Positions 16,520 to 24,575 of a stretch of 33,784 nt of DNA are shown piece after piece. Each line of letters begins with the position of its first letter. Position 1 is the first letter of the stretch. The notes beneath the pieces were generated by a model. It saw nothing but the letters and a program-made list of their open reading frames with translations, ran no database searches and was not told where the DNA came from. This DNA is from Deltaproteobacteria bacterium (lineage in GTDB: Bacteria > Myxococcota_A > UBA9042 > PHBI01), in the NCBI GenBank assembly GCA_016792665.1, contig JAEUKJ010000156.1:1-33784 (forward strand). The letters run 5' to 3'. A program made the position numbers and the translations under genes.

Positions 16520-16634
16520 AGCGGGTGACCCTCTCGGCCCACGGAATCGCGGGCGCGGGTGAGCCGTTCGCGCGCCGCTCTCGGGCCAGTCTGCTGAATC
16601 ATCACGCGGGTCGGCGCAGGGGCGAGGGGACCTC

Positions 16635-18092
16635 ATGTCGAAGATCGTCATCCTGACGTTGACGCTGGTCGCGTGCGCGCCGCGCTCCGAGTCGAGCGAG
16701 GCCCGACGCGAGGAACCTCCGACCTACCCCGACGACCAGATCGTCGCGGCCGCGCTCCAGAGCACGCGCGCCCTGACCCTCGAGAAAGAGGTCGCGCTCG
16801 ATCCGCCCGAGGTCCGCGGTTGGCGGACGCTGGGCGACCTGGCGCGTGACGCGAAGTGGGAACTCGCGAGCTGCACGACCGATGAGTGCGCCGGATTGAC
16901 GACGCGCCTGAGCGTGCCCGTCGCCGCCAAGGACCCTCTGGAGCTCACGCCGCATCGTCCCTACGGGTCGCCGTTCGTCGAGGTGCGGCTGCTGTCGGTC
17001 GACCTCCCCAAGCGCTGCGATTGGGTGCTGGTGGCCCGATCGAAAGACGGGTGGTTTGGACCGCTCGAGCTCGGTTCGTCGGCTCATGGATGTACGCGTC
17101 CGGTCGACCTCGTGCTCGTCGACGAGCTCGCGCCGCTATGGTTTCCGATCGCCACCCAGGCGCTCGACGGTGGTCTGCGCCTGGAGGGTCAGGGGGCGAC
17201 CGAGGCGGGGTCGATGGACCTCGCGGGGTCGACGGGGCTCACGCGGGTGACGTACCTCTGTCGCGTCGGGGCGGCGGGACCGGACACGCTCGCGTGCGCG
17301 CGGGAAGAGGTCGTCGTGACGCCGGAGGTCACGTGGAAGTCGCTCGGCGAGGCTCGGCCCATCGCTCCGAGCTCGCCCTCGATGGCACCCGGCGACCTCG
17401 CGTCCGTCGGCGCGACGAAGGAAGCGTATTGGATCCTCGGCATGGCGCCGACCGAGGTCTTGCCGAGCTGGATGACCGCATCGGTGTGCCACGTGGAGAC
17501 GGCGCTGGATCGGGACGAGCCGGTCGTCGTGACCTCGCGAGCGACGGGCTACTCGGTCAACTCCATCCGCGCGGGCCGCGCCCGCAAGCGCCTCTCCGTC
17601 TATGCGGACTACGCCAACGAGACGCTGGCGGTGCGGCGGGTCGAGCGCGTCGGCGACAGCGTCGTCGTCGCGGCCGAGCGCGTCGTCCAGGGGCCGGCGC
17701 AGGTCACGACCCGATGGGTAGACATCGTGAGAGTGGACCGGCGCTTTCGGCTCGCGACCGGGGTCACGCTCGAGGTGGGCGGCGAGCGGGTCGGCGGGTG
17801 GGAACGCGAGGTGGTGGTCGAGCCGGACGGCGTGCGCTTGTCGTCACGCGACGGGGCGCTGGCGTGGTTTCGCGGCACCGGGCGCTTCACGTGGGCCGAG
17901 CTGGAGCGGCAGATCCCGCGCTGGCAGAAGGCCTTTGGACGCGCCTGGGAAGCGAGCTTGCGCGACCCCGCAACGCGCAGGAAGAAGGCCGGCGATCGCG
18001 AAGAGATCGGAACCACGGTCGCGCTGCGGATGGTGCCCGGATTCATCGAGCCACTCGACGACGCGGTCATCGACGACGTGGCCACCGACTGA
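16635..18092 (+). CDS. Lipoprotein of unknown function
   Basis: The product has 485 residues. It begins MSKIVILTLTLVACAP with a perfect lipobox (LVAC, Cys14), so it should be lipidated and membrane-anchored. The ATG at 16635 has GAGGGG upstream. The mature chain has scattered Cys residues that could form disulfides (Cys in SCTTDECAG, KRCDWVLV, AHGCTRP, TYLCRVG, LACAREE, ASVCHVE). The second half is rich in predicted beta strands (FRLATGVTLEVGGERVGGWE). I recognise no domain. It lies 115 bases after the CarD-like gene on the same strand and ends 18 bases from the convergent phhA, so it could be the last gene of that unit or stand alone. Confidence 0.8.
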   Translation: MSKIVILTLTLVACAPRSESSEARREEPPTYPDDQIVAAALQSTRALTLEKEVALDPPEVRGWRTLGDLARDAKWELASCTTDECAGLTTRLSVPVAAKDPLELTPHRPYGSPFVEVRLLSVDLPKRCDWVLVARSKDGWFGPLELGSSAHGCTRPVDLVLVDELAPLWFPIATQALDGGLRLEGQGATEAGSMDLAGSTGLTRVTYLCRVGAAGPDTLACAREEVVVTPEVTWKSLGEARPIAPSSPSMAPGDLASVGATKEAYWILGMAPTEVLPSWMTASVCHVETALDRDEPVVVTSRATGYSVNSIRAGRARKRLSVYADYANETLAVRRVERVGDSVVVAAERVVQGPAQVTTRWVDIVRVDRRFRLATGVTLEVGGERVGGWEREVVVEPDGVRLSSRDGALAWFRGTGRFTWAELERQIPRWQKAFGRAWEASLRDPATRRKKAGDREEIGTTVALRMVPGFIEPLDDAVIDDVATD

Positions 18093-18110
18093 GCCCCGTC
18101 ACTCGCCCAC

Positions 18111-19028
18111 TCAGGCCGCGACCTTGCGGACGCGACGCAGCTCGAGCAGCTTCTTCGCGTATCGGTTCATCGCGTCGGCGAGCTGCTCGAAGCTGTCGAG
18201 CACGTAGAGGATCGGCTGGTAGTGATGGATCTCGAACGCCGTGTCGCACACGCGCTCGAGGTCGAAGGGGCGCCGGTCGACCTCGGGCGAGACCAGCGCA
18301 TGATGCCCCTCGCCCTCGCTCGAGATGAGGCCCGAGCCGTAGAGCTTCAAGCGCCCGTCCTCGTGGATGAGACCGAACTCGACCGTGAACCAGAACAAGC
18401 GCGCGAGCCGCTCCGTGTGGACCGGGTCGTCGGTCGTGAGCGCGGCCTGCCCATAGATCTGGAGGAACTCTGCGAAGCTCGGGTCCGTGTGCAGCGGCAC
18501 GTGCCCAAAGACGTCGTGGATGATGTCGGGCTCGGGCAGATAGTCCATCTGCGACTTCGGCCGCACCGTGATGGTCGTCGGGAACTGACGCTTCGCGAGG
18601 AACGCGAAGAAACACCGCGCAGGGATATAGCCCGGCACGGCATGCGACGACCAACCGGTCATCGGCGTGAGCAGTGCGTTGACCTCACCCAGACGCGGCA
18701 CCTCGTCCCGCGACAGCGCGATGGCTTCGGCCCCGCGCAGGAACACGCGCGACCCCGAGTGCTCGAGCTGCGCCATCCGCTTGTCGAAGATGGTCCGCCA
18801 CACCTCGTGATCTTCGGCGGTGTAGCGATCCCAGTGCTGAGCGATCTTCATCGCGTCGATGTCGAGCCGCTCCGCCGGGTACTCGGCCTGGGCGTTGGCG
18901 GCCTCCAGCGCGCGACGCGCCTCGTCCGACGCGATGACCGCCGACTGCAAGGCCCCCGTCCCGCTCATCTCGGTAGAGCCCATCGCGGGGTGAGTGTCGC
19001 GTCGGTGGGATCCAGACTTCGGGTTCAT
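18111..19028 (-). CDS. phhA: Phenylalanine 4-monooxygenase
   Basis: This 305-residue iron- and tetrahydropterin-dependent hydroxylase converts phenylalanine to tyrosine in the cytoplasm. The two-His-one-Glu iron site is visible: His171 and His176 in DIIHDVFGHVPL and Glu217 in TVEFGLIHEDG. The pterin and substrate regions (TGWSSHAVPGYIPARCFF, LYGSGLISSEGE) also match the aromatic amino acid hydroxylase family. The length suits bacterial enzymes, which lack the regulatory ACT domain; about 45 N-terminal residues are variable. I chose the ATG at 19028 because GGAGAGGTGG precedes it. An earlier in-frame start at 19097 would add 23 unlikely residues. No pterin recycling gene (phhB) is visible nearby. 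The tryptophan hydroxylase branch is possible but less common in bacteria. Confidence 0.95.
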   Translation of the reverse strand: MNPKSGSHRRDTHPAMGSTEMSGTGALQSAVIASDEARRALEAANAQAEYPAERLDIDAMKIAQHWDRYTAEDHEVWRTIFDKRMAQLEHSGSRVFLRGAEAIALSRDEVPRLGEVNALLTPMTGWSSHAVPGYIPARCFFAFLAKRQFPTTITVRPKSQMDYLPEPDIIHDVFGHVPLHTDPSFAEFLQIYGQAALTTDDPVHTERLARLFWFTVEFGLIHEDGRLKLYGSGLISSEGEGHHALVSPEVDRRPFDLERVCDTAFEIHHYQPILYVLDSFEQLADAMNRYAKKLLELRRVRKVAA

Positions 19029-19050
19029 GGCCACCTCTCCATGGGGAGAC

Positions 19051-19079
19051 GCCCTAGCAACAGCGCGGCCCAATGTCAC
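19051..19079 (-). promoter_or_regulatory. Possible promoter for phhA
   Basis: On the minus strand GTGACA (19079-19074) and TAGGGC (19056-19051) stand 17 bases apart, about 25 bases upstream of the phhA start. The -35 matches at 5 of 6 positions. The -10 is poor by the E. coli standard, so the call is tentative. Confidence 0.28.
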
Positions 19080-19160
19080 GCGCAAGCAGGCCGCCAAACG
19101 GTACGCGCCAAGCCGCGTCGAGTCACCCGCGCAAACCGCCGCGTCCGATGACGCGCCGCG

Positions 19161-19883
19161 TCACGCGACCGCCGCCCGGATCTTGGCGCCGACCTCGGCC
19201 CCCTCGATCACCTGACCATGCGACACGATGAGGCGCGCCAGGCCCGGGGTCTCGGCCAGCCGCGCGAGGTGCGCCTTCAGCGCGCCAAGGTCCTTCACCC
19301 CGAAGAGACGCATGATCCGCGTCACCTTGAGCGCACCGGTCGAGCCGATGGCGCGCATGATGAAGCCCGAGAAGCCGGGCAAGTGGGGCTGGTTGAAGAG
19401 GGCGTCGTTCAAGAGCAGCGTCGCACGCGACCCGTGGCGGATGACGAACGCCATCTCGCCGATCTTGCACCCATCCAGCGGCTCACACGTGAGGGCCGGG
19501 TCCTTTGGCAAGAGCTCTGGCCCCCCGTCGATCGGCAGCGCAGCCTCGACCCCGCCCTTCGAACGCGGGTCGGCAATGACCACGAGGTCGGGATAGCGCT
19601 GCTTGAACGGCACCGCGTCCAGGCGATGAAAGTGGTTGGGCACGATGAGGAACGCCGGCTTGCCCCAGGCCTCGAGCGCGGCCATCGACGCGTCGTCCAG
19701 CGCGATGGCGTTGTGGATCACGAGGCGACCATCGGCGAGGCGAATGATCGTCATGCGCCGCCTGAGCGACATCTTGGGAAGGGCAGCCTCGACCGTACGC
19801 AGGTTGTCCTCCAGCGCGAGGACCGGATCATGAGGAAGGACCTTCCATCGAGTATGCCACTTGGGCTTCGGCGACTTCGACAC
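19161..19883 (-). CDS. DUF4336-like protein (degenerate metallo-beta-lactamase fold)
   Basis: The product has 240 residues and no signal peptide or membrane span. The chain follows the DUF4336 pattern: MTIIRLADGRLVIHNAIALD, then FLIVPNHFHRLD where active metallo-hydrolases have HxHxDH, then YPDLVVIADPRSK, IGEMAFVIRHGSRATLLLND and the late LIVSHGQVI. The metal-binding histidines are thus mostly lost and activity is uncertain. I prefer the GTG start at 19883, which has GGAG six bases upstream and leaves about 100 bases for two divergent promoters. The frame is open to an ATG at 19985, but that start would overlap the divergent kinase gene. It lies 132 bases upstream of phhA on the same strand, without a visible functional link. 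Confidence 0.68.
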   Translation of the reverse strand: MSKSPKPKWHTRWKVLPHDPVLALEDNLRTVEAALPKMSLRRRMTIIRLADGRLVIHNAIALDDASMAALEAWGKPAFLIVPNHFHRLDAVPFKQRYPDLVVIADPRSKGGVEAALPIDGGPELLPKDPALTCEPLDGCKIGEMAFVIRHGSRATLLLNDALFNQPHLPGFSGFIMRAIGSTGALKVTRIMRLFGVKDLGALKAHLARLAETPGLARLIVSHGQVIEGAEVGAKIRAAVA

Positions 19884-19983
19884 GCGTGGCTCCGGGATCG
19901 GTGGGAGCCGGTCGTCGTCTCCGCGGCCGGCGGCGCGACCGTAACCGTGGACCGAGACGGCGGACAAGTCGTAAGGTGCGCCC

Positions 19984-20940
19984 ATGGATGAGCGCCCACG
20001 CTTCTGCCCGAGCGGTCACGGGGTCTACGCGCCCGAGGCCGACCTGTGCGTCGACTGCGGCGCCCCCCTCGTGCTCGACCGCCGCGGCGAGGTCATCGGC
20101 GACGGCTGGTCGATCGACCGCCTCATCGGCCTCGGCGGCATGCGCTCGTCGGTGTGGCAGGCCTCCCGCAGCGAGGGCGACGAGGTCGAGGTCGCGGCCG
20201 TCAAGATCGCCGAGTGCGACCTCGAGGCCCCCGAGGCCCGCCGCCTCATCCACTCGGCCGCCATGGTCGAGGGCCTCCACCATCCCAACATCGTGCGGGT
20301 CTACTCCTACGGCGAGACCGAGGACAACGAGGCCTTCATGGTCATGGAGTTCCTCAAGGGGCGCACCCTGCTCCAGCTCCTCGAGCAGCGCGGCTCGCTC
20401 TCCCCGGGCCAGGCCGTCCACGTCGTGAGCGAGGTCCTGGTCGCCCTCCAGGCCATGCACGAGGCGGGCATCATCCATCGCGACATCAAGCCCGCCAACA
20501 TCCACCTCACCTCGCGCGGAGGCTCTCCCTGGGAGGTCCGCCTCATCGACCTCGGCATCGCCAAGGCCACCCGCGAGCGCGCCCCCGACCGCCTCGACTT
20601 CGCGCGCGAGAGCCCCGGCTCGCAGGGCCCCATCATCGGCACCCCGGAGTACATGGCCCCCGAACAGGTGCTTGGCGCCGCGCTCGATGGGCGCGCTGAC
20701 CTCTACGCGACAGGCATCGTCCTCTATCGACTCGTCACCGGCGAGCTCCCCTTCCAAGGACGCGACCGCGCCGACCTCTACGAACAACAGCTGCGCAAGC
20801 GACCGCCCCCGCCGCGCGCCCCAGACGGGTCGAGCGGCCTCCCAGTCGGCGTCGCGACCGCCGTCCTGACCGCTCTGGCCAAGCAGCCCATCGACCGCTT
20901 CCAGAGCGCCGAGAGCTTCCGGCTCGCCCTCGAGGAGTAG
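19984..20940 (+). CDS. Hanks-type Ser/Thr protein kinase with N-terminal zinc ribbon
   Basis: This 318-residue cytoplasmic kinase phosphorylates Ser/Thr on proteins that cannot be named from sequence. A small zinc-binding knuckle opens the protein (FCPSGH then CVDCGA; Cys8, His12, Cys22, Cys25). The kinase domain at about residues 38-315 has a glycine-rich loop (GLGGMRSSVWQA, third Gly missing), Lys74 in AVKI, HRDIKPANI (Asp167), DLG in place of DFG (Asp189) and MAPEQ. The activation segment is long and polar. The protein stops right after the catalytic domain: no transmembrane helix, PASTA or other sensor, unlike many myxobacterial kinases. The ATG has AAGGTG upstream. It diverges from the DUF4336-like gene. 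Confidence 0.92.
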   Translation: MDERPRFCPSGHGVYAPEADLCVDCGAPLVLDRRGEVIGDGWSIDRLIGLGGMRSSVWQASRSEGDEVEVAAVKIAECDLEAPEARRLIHSAAMVEGLHHPNIVRVYSYGETEDNEAFMVMEFLKGRTLLQLLEQRGSLSPGQAVHVVSEVLVALQAMHEAGIIHRDIKPANIHLTSRGGSPWEVRLIDLGIAKATRERAPDRLDFARESPGSQGPIIGTPEYMAPEQVLGAALDGRADLYATGIVLYRLVTGELPFQGRDRADLYEQQLRKRPPPPRAPDGSSGLPVGVATAVLTALAKQPIDRFQSAESFRLALEE

Positions 20941-21174
20941 TCCTCGCGGCGCGCGTGACGCTCGGCCGTAAAATTCGGCGGAACCTTTTCGTCCCCTCGC
21001 TGTCGGCAGGTCTCGGACGGTGAGGGAGCCGCGAACGCTCGGGCTGCGAGAGAGATCACGCACGCATCCCGCGGCGGCTCGCACCCTCACGACGACTCCT
21101 TCGAGCGAAGGATGGCAGGGCTGCGCGCGCGGTGCGCGCGGCTCGTGGCGTCATCATGCAATCAGGCGGACGCG
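20941..21174 (+). other. Intergenic region between kinase and AgmX-type gene
   Basis: In these 234 bases I see no gene and no strong hairpin. TAAAAT at about 20971 and GGAACC at about 20980 are the only promoter-like words, and neither has a partner at correct spacing. An in-frame ATG at 21112 could extend the next gene upstream, but those residues (ARCARLVASSCNQAD) do not look like a natural start for a membrane protein. Confidence 0.4.
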
Positions 21175-22923
21175 ATGAGAACAGGGCTCGTGGTGGCGAT
21201 GATCGGTGCGGTGCTCTTCATGGCGGGCGGTGTGGCCCTCCCGTGGCAGACCTTCGAGCTCGCCGAGGTGCAGGCCTCGGCACTCGCGCTCGGAGCCTTC
21301 GGCATGGCTTCCCTGGCCATCGCGGCTGGGGTCCTCGCGGTGGCCGCCTGGGGCCTCCAGACGGGGCATCGACGGCGCGCGGCCCGGCTCGCGGGCTACG
21401 GAGCACTCGCCCTCCTCGGGTGCGTGGCGCTCTCGGCGATGCACGCGACGATGGGGTTCGAGACCATGGCGCTCGAGACGGTGACCCGCGGATCGGGCTG
21501 GGCGATGGGCCTCTTCGGAGCGCTGGTCGCCCTGGGCGGCGCGGCGATGACGCGCCTCACGCTGCCGACCTGGGATGCCTCGACTCCACTCCTGAGGGTC
21601 ACGGTGCTCGGGCCGGATGGGGTGGGCGGACAGAGCCTGCTCGCCGATCGGATCCTCTACGAGGCGCAGACCGTGCACGTCCGCGACCTGTTGCCGAGCA
21701 CCGCGTCCACCCGCGCCACGGCGCGTGAGCTGCCGGTCATCGGCATCACCACCGAGGGCGACGCGAGCATCGTCGCCGGCGGCGCGGCGAAGGTGCGCGT
21801 GACGACAGCCGAGGCGGGCGAGAACGCGGTGGTCGAGGTGCGTGAGCGCGCATCCGGCGTGTCGCGGAAGGTCGCACTGCTCATCGGTGACCGCGCGGTG
21901 GTCGAGGTCGGAGACCTGTCGGTGGCCTGCGCGTGGGTGGCTCCGGCAGGCCTCGGCCGCGGCACCGAGACGCTGCAGCGCTCCGAGGTGTGGGCCTTCG
22001 GAGCGGCCAGCGCGGCGGGTCTCCTCATCTTGGCGGCGACCCCGGTGCTCGCGTGGAGTGAAGAGGCCAAGCGCGTGACCCCGTGCATGGAGGGACACTG
22101 CCCGGGCGTCGTCGCGGCGCAGAAGAAGGAAGAGAGCCTGACGACCATCGACCCGAGCGAGCCGACCCTCGACGACGCACCGCCCGAGACCTCCTCGAAG
22201 GCGGCCGGTGGCGAGGAGGGCAAGTTCGGTGACCCGACCATCACCGAGCCGCGCGAGACCCTCGTGCCGCGCGTCGATGGGCCGATGGTGAAGACGGTCG
22301 ACCCGCGCAAGATCGGGCTGAACCAGCTCCTCACCGAGAAGCTCTCCGACACGCGCGTCGTCGCCGAGGTGCTGCGTGGCGACATGGCGGCGACCACCAA
22401 CCGCATCGCCGCGGCGATGTCGGGCAGTGACGCGACCCTCGTGCTCGGCCCTGGCAATGGCGGGGTCGGCTTCCAAGGTGATGGCAAGGGCGGCCCGGGC
22501 GACGACGACGGCCGCATCCGCGGGCTGGGCCCGATCGACGACGGCGGCCCCGGCCCGAACGTGCGCGTCGCGCTTGGCCAGCCCCCGAAGCGCCGCGTCG
22601 GCACCATGGACATGGGCAAGCACAACGAGGTCGGCTACTGCAAGACGAGCAACATCCAGACGGTCGTGCGCCAGAAGGCCGGGGCCATCCGCGCCTGCTA
22701 CGAGAAGCGCCTCCAGGTCAAAGACAGCCTCGCCGGCAAGCTCACGGTCCGCTGGAGCATCGGCCTCGAGGGCAAGGTCGAGTCGGCCACCGCGATGACC
22801 GACGGCCTCGGCGATCCCGAGACGACGCGCTGCGTCCTCGACTCGGTCCGCCGCATGCGCTTCGACGCCCCCGAGGGCGGGATGTGCGTGGTCCAGTGGC
22901 CCTTCGTCTTCAACAAGGGGTAG
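21175..22923 (+). CDS. AgmX/PglI C-terminal domain envelope protein
   Basis: The product has 582 residues. Four transmembrane helices lie at about residues 3-120 (LVVAMIGAVLFMAGGVALPW, then three more). A soluble beta-rich domain at about 135-265 (LLRVTVLGPDGV, ALLIGDRAVVEVGDLSVA) is followed by a fifth helix near 278-298, an acidic Pro/Gly-rich linker, and an AgmX/PglI-type domain at about 490-582. That domain shows AIRACYEKRLQ, SLAGKLTVRWSIGLEGKVES, CVLDSVRRMRFDAPEGG and QWPFVF, the TonB-C-like fold common in Myxococcota. AgmX was named for adventurous gliding in Myxococcus, but the domain occurs in many energy-transducing or sensor proteins, so a motility role is only possible. The ATG at 21175 is chosen over an upstream one at 21112 because it puts the charged MRT directly before the first helix. 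Confidence 0.85.
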   Translation: MRTGLVVAMIGAVLFMAGGVALPWQTFELAEVQASALALGAFGMASLAIAAGVLAVAAWGLQTGHRRRAARLAGYGALALLGCVALSAMHATMGFETMALETVTRGSGWAMGLFGALVALGGAAMTRLTLPTWDASTPLLRVTVLGPDGVGGQSLLADRILYEAQTVHVRDLLPSTASTRATARELPVIGITTEGDASIVAGGAAKVRVTTAEAGENAVVEVRERASGVSRKVALLIGDRAVVEVGDLSVACAWVAPAGLGRGTETLQRSEVWAFGAASAAGLLILAATPVLAWSEEAKRVTPCMEGHCPGVVAAQKKEESLTTIDPSEPTLDDAPPETSSKAAGGEEGKFGDPTITEPRETLVPRVDGPMVKTVDPRKIGLNQLLTEKLSDTRVVAEVLRGDMAATTNRIAAAMSGSDATLVLGPGNGGVGFQGDGKGGPGDDDGRIRGLGPIDDGGPGPNVRVALGQPPKRRVGTMDMGKHNEVGYCKTSNIQTVVRQKAGAIRACYEKRLQVKDSLAGKLTVRWSIGLEGKVESATAMTDGLGDPETTRCVLDSVRRMRFDAPEGGMCVVQWPFVFNKG

Positions 22924-23137
22924 CGACCTGGCCGATGCGCGCCCATCTGCGGCGTCGCTCGTTCGGGCGCTTGTGCGGCGACCGTAGGGTCGCCTCCGCG
23001 CGCCCTTCACTCGCTCCTGGCATCTGGGCACGCCTCGGCCAGGTCGCCGGTGCTCCCCCGGCTACAGACTCGGTTGGATGACCCGGGCGAGCTTGCGGCC
23101 CGCCGCAGGAACGACCGAACGAGTGACGACGCAGACG
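22924..23137. repeat. Nested inverted-repeat element between convergent genes
   Basis: Arms at 22924-22945 and 23025-23046 are inverted copies with 20 of 22 matches. A perfect 7-base stem with a 4-base loop sits inside at 22977-22994 (GGCGACC-GTAG-GGTCGCC). A further inverted pair, 22944-22979 with 23102-23137, matches at about 29 of 36 bases, sharing CTCGTTCGG and TGCGGC. The element fills the gap between two convergent genes and starts directly at the stop codon of the AgmX-type gene. It could fold as a bidirectional terminator, or be a dispersed REP- or MITE-like repeat. There is no T tract and no transposase. Confidence 0.7.
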
Positions 23138-23157
23138 GGCCCTTTTCAGCGCGCTCG

Positions 23158-23829
23158 TCAGAGGGAGCAGATGCCGATGCGCCACTTCTTGAGGTTGTCG
23201 TCATACCTCAGCTCGCACGGGGTCGGCATGCCGCCTTCGCTATTGTTGTGGACGAAGATGCGGACGAGCTTCGGCGACTCTTCGAGGACGCGATCGACCT
23301 TGTAGTAGGGCTTGGTCGGGTCCTCGAAGAGGAAGAGCTTCACCTTGCGGCGGCTCGCCGGGTAGTTGAGCTGGCGGCGCGAGATGAGCGCGTTTTCGAT
23401 CTTCTGGTCCTCGTGCAGGAGCGACGCGAAGAGCTCCCAGCCCTTGGCCTCGTCAGGCTCCATCGACGCGACGAGCACCTGCTGGATGAGCCACTCGGGC
23501 GAGTCGGGCTTGGTCTCGCGGACGATCATGCCCGGGGTCATCGAGACCGCGGTGACCGGCGGATCGGGGATCGCCGGGATCGGCGCCGGGTCGCCCCCAG
23601 TGTCGCCGCTCGGCGCGGTGCCCGCATCGGCGACCGGGGCCTTGGCCGGCTCCGCAGGGGCCTTGGCCGGCTCCGCGGGGGCCTTCGTCTCGGGCTTCGG
23701 CTCCGGCTTGGCCTCGGGGGCCTTCGTCTCGGCGGCGGCCGGCTGGGGCGCGGGCTCGGCCTTCTTGTCGCAAGCGACCAGCGCGAAGGTCACGAGCAGC
23801 GGCAGGATCTTTGGGAAGACGTTGGCCAT
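23158..23829 (-). CDS. Lipoprotein with Pro/Ala linker, unknown function
   Basis: The product has 223 residues. It begins MANVFPKILPLLVTFALVAC with a perfect lipobox (Cys20). The next residue is Asp, which in E. coli would keep a lipoprotein in the inner membrane; whether that rule holds here is unknown. Residues 21-85 are a Pro/Ala/Lys/Glu linker containing two 7-residue repeats (APAEPAK) encoded by 21-base direct repeats near 23639-23682. The C-terminal ~130 residues form a compact domain (SPEWLIQQVLVASMEPDEAK, then KVKLFLFEDP and ELRYDDNLKKWRIGICSL) with a likely Cys pair. This domain resembles small folds that read out a dose or stress event, but I cannot name it. The ATG at 23829 has GGAG upstream; the ATG four codons earlier does not. 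Confidence 0.82.
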   Translation of the reverse strand: MANVFPKILPLLVTFALVACDKKAEPAPQPAAAETKAPEAKPEPKPETKAPAEPAKAPAEPAKAPVADAGTAPSGDTGGDPAPIPAIPDPPVTAVSMTPGMIVRETKPDSPEWLIQQVLVASMEPDEAKGWELFASLLHEDQKIENALISRRQLNYPASRRKVKLFLFEDPTKPYYKVDRVLEESPKLVRIFVHNNSEGGMPTPCELRYDDNLKKWRIGICSL

Positions 23830-24010
23830 CGGGGTCTCCAAGGGTCGTGCGACGCGCGAATCGTGACGCGGCGCGTGGGCATTCGCAGTGGGCCTCTCGA
23901 AGCGAAGCTGCCTGGCGGGCTGCGATTGCGTGCGTCTCCATGGTTACCACGGGTGCGGCGTGCTCGTCATCCCCACCGGGGCCGCCGCCGCCAGGGCGTC
24001 GATCGCGCGC

Positions 24011-24550
24011 TCAGGGGTGGGTCGAGACCGCGCGCCCCAGGGCCTCGAGGCCGCGGTCGAAGTCCTTGCCGATGAACTTCTCCATGTTGAAGACCAGGGA
24101 GAAGAGCTTGCCGACGAAGGTGTTCTTGCCGCGCATCGTCCAGGTCACGCGCGTGCCCGCGTGGTCCGCGTCGAGCGTGAACTCGGTCGTGTTGACGGCC
24201 TTGAAGGGCGCCGTGAACTCGAGCTGCAGCGTCAGCTTGTGGGCAGGCTCGAGCCCGGTGATGGTCATCTGACCGGCACCTGCCTTGCGGTTTCCCTTCC
24301 ATGCGTAGGTCGCACCCGGGCCGCGCGCGATCGGCCCATAGGTGCGCTGCAAGGCGGGGTCGAGGCCCTCCCAGGGGGACCAGCGCGTCCACCGCCGGAA
24401 GTCGTCGAGCTCGGCCATGATGGCCTCCGGCGTCGCGTCGAGGACGCGGCTCCGCCGATACTCGAAGGTGTCCGGCCGCAGCGCGGCGAGGATCACGACG
24501 ACAGCGATGAGCCCGAAGACGATGGCGACGATGATCATGATGACCATCAT
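24011..24550 (-). CDS. Membrane-anchored SRPBCC (START-like) protein
   Basis: The product has 179 residues. One N-terminal transmembrane helix (MIIVAIVFGLIAVVVILAAL, about residues 4-24) is followed by a SRPBCC/polyketide-cyclase-like hydrophobic-pocket domain. Its landmarks are RSRVLDATPEAIMAELDDF, RRWTRWSPWEGLDP, TYAWKGNRKAGAGQMTITGL, and late GTRVTWTMRGKNTFVGKLF and DFDRGLEALGRAV. Proteins of this type bind lipids or small hydrophobic ligands; the ligand is unknown. I chose the ATG at 24550 because GAGGG lies upstream and the helix then starts at once. The frame is open far upstream through the neighbouring gene, but that part is only a shadow of it. It lies 25 bases after the preceding gene, probably in one transcript. 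Confidence 0.85.
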   Translation of the reverse strand: MMVIMIIVAIVFGLIAVVVILAALRPDTFEYRRSRVLDATPEAIMAELDDFRRWTRWSPWEGLDPALQRTYGPIARGPGATYAWKGNRKAGAGQMTITGLEPAHKLTLQLEFTAPFKAVNTTEFTLDADHAGTRVTWTMRGKNTFVGKLFSLVFNMEKFIGKDFDRGLEALGRAVSTHP

Positions 24551-24575
24551 ATCATCGCCCTCGCGCCGTGTCTCG

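Noticed and set aside
19884-19985. Extension of the DUF4336-like protein to an ATG at 19985
   Set aside because: It would overlap the kinase start and remove all promoter space, and the added residues are not family-like; the GTG at 19883 has a ribosome site.
20966-21010. TAAAAT and GGAACC as promoter of the AgmX-type gene
   Set aside because: No partner element at proper spacing on the plus strand.
22884-23185. Small open frames on both strands in the gap after the AgmX-type gene
   Set aside because: They encode similar peptides only because the DNA is an inverted repeat; no ribosome site and no conserved start.
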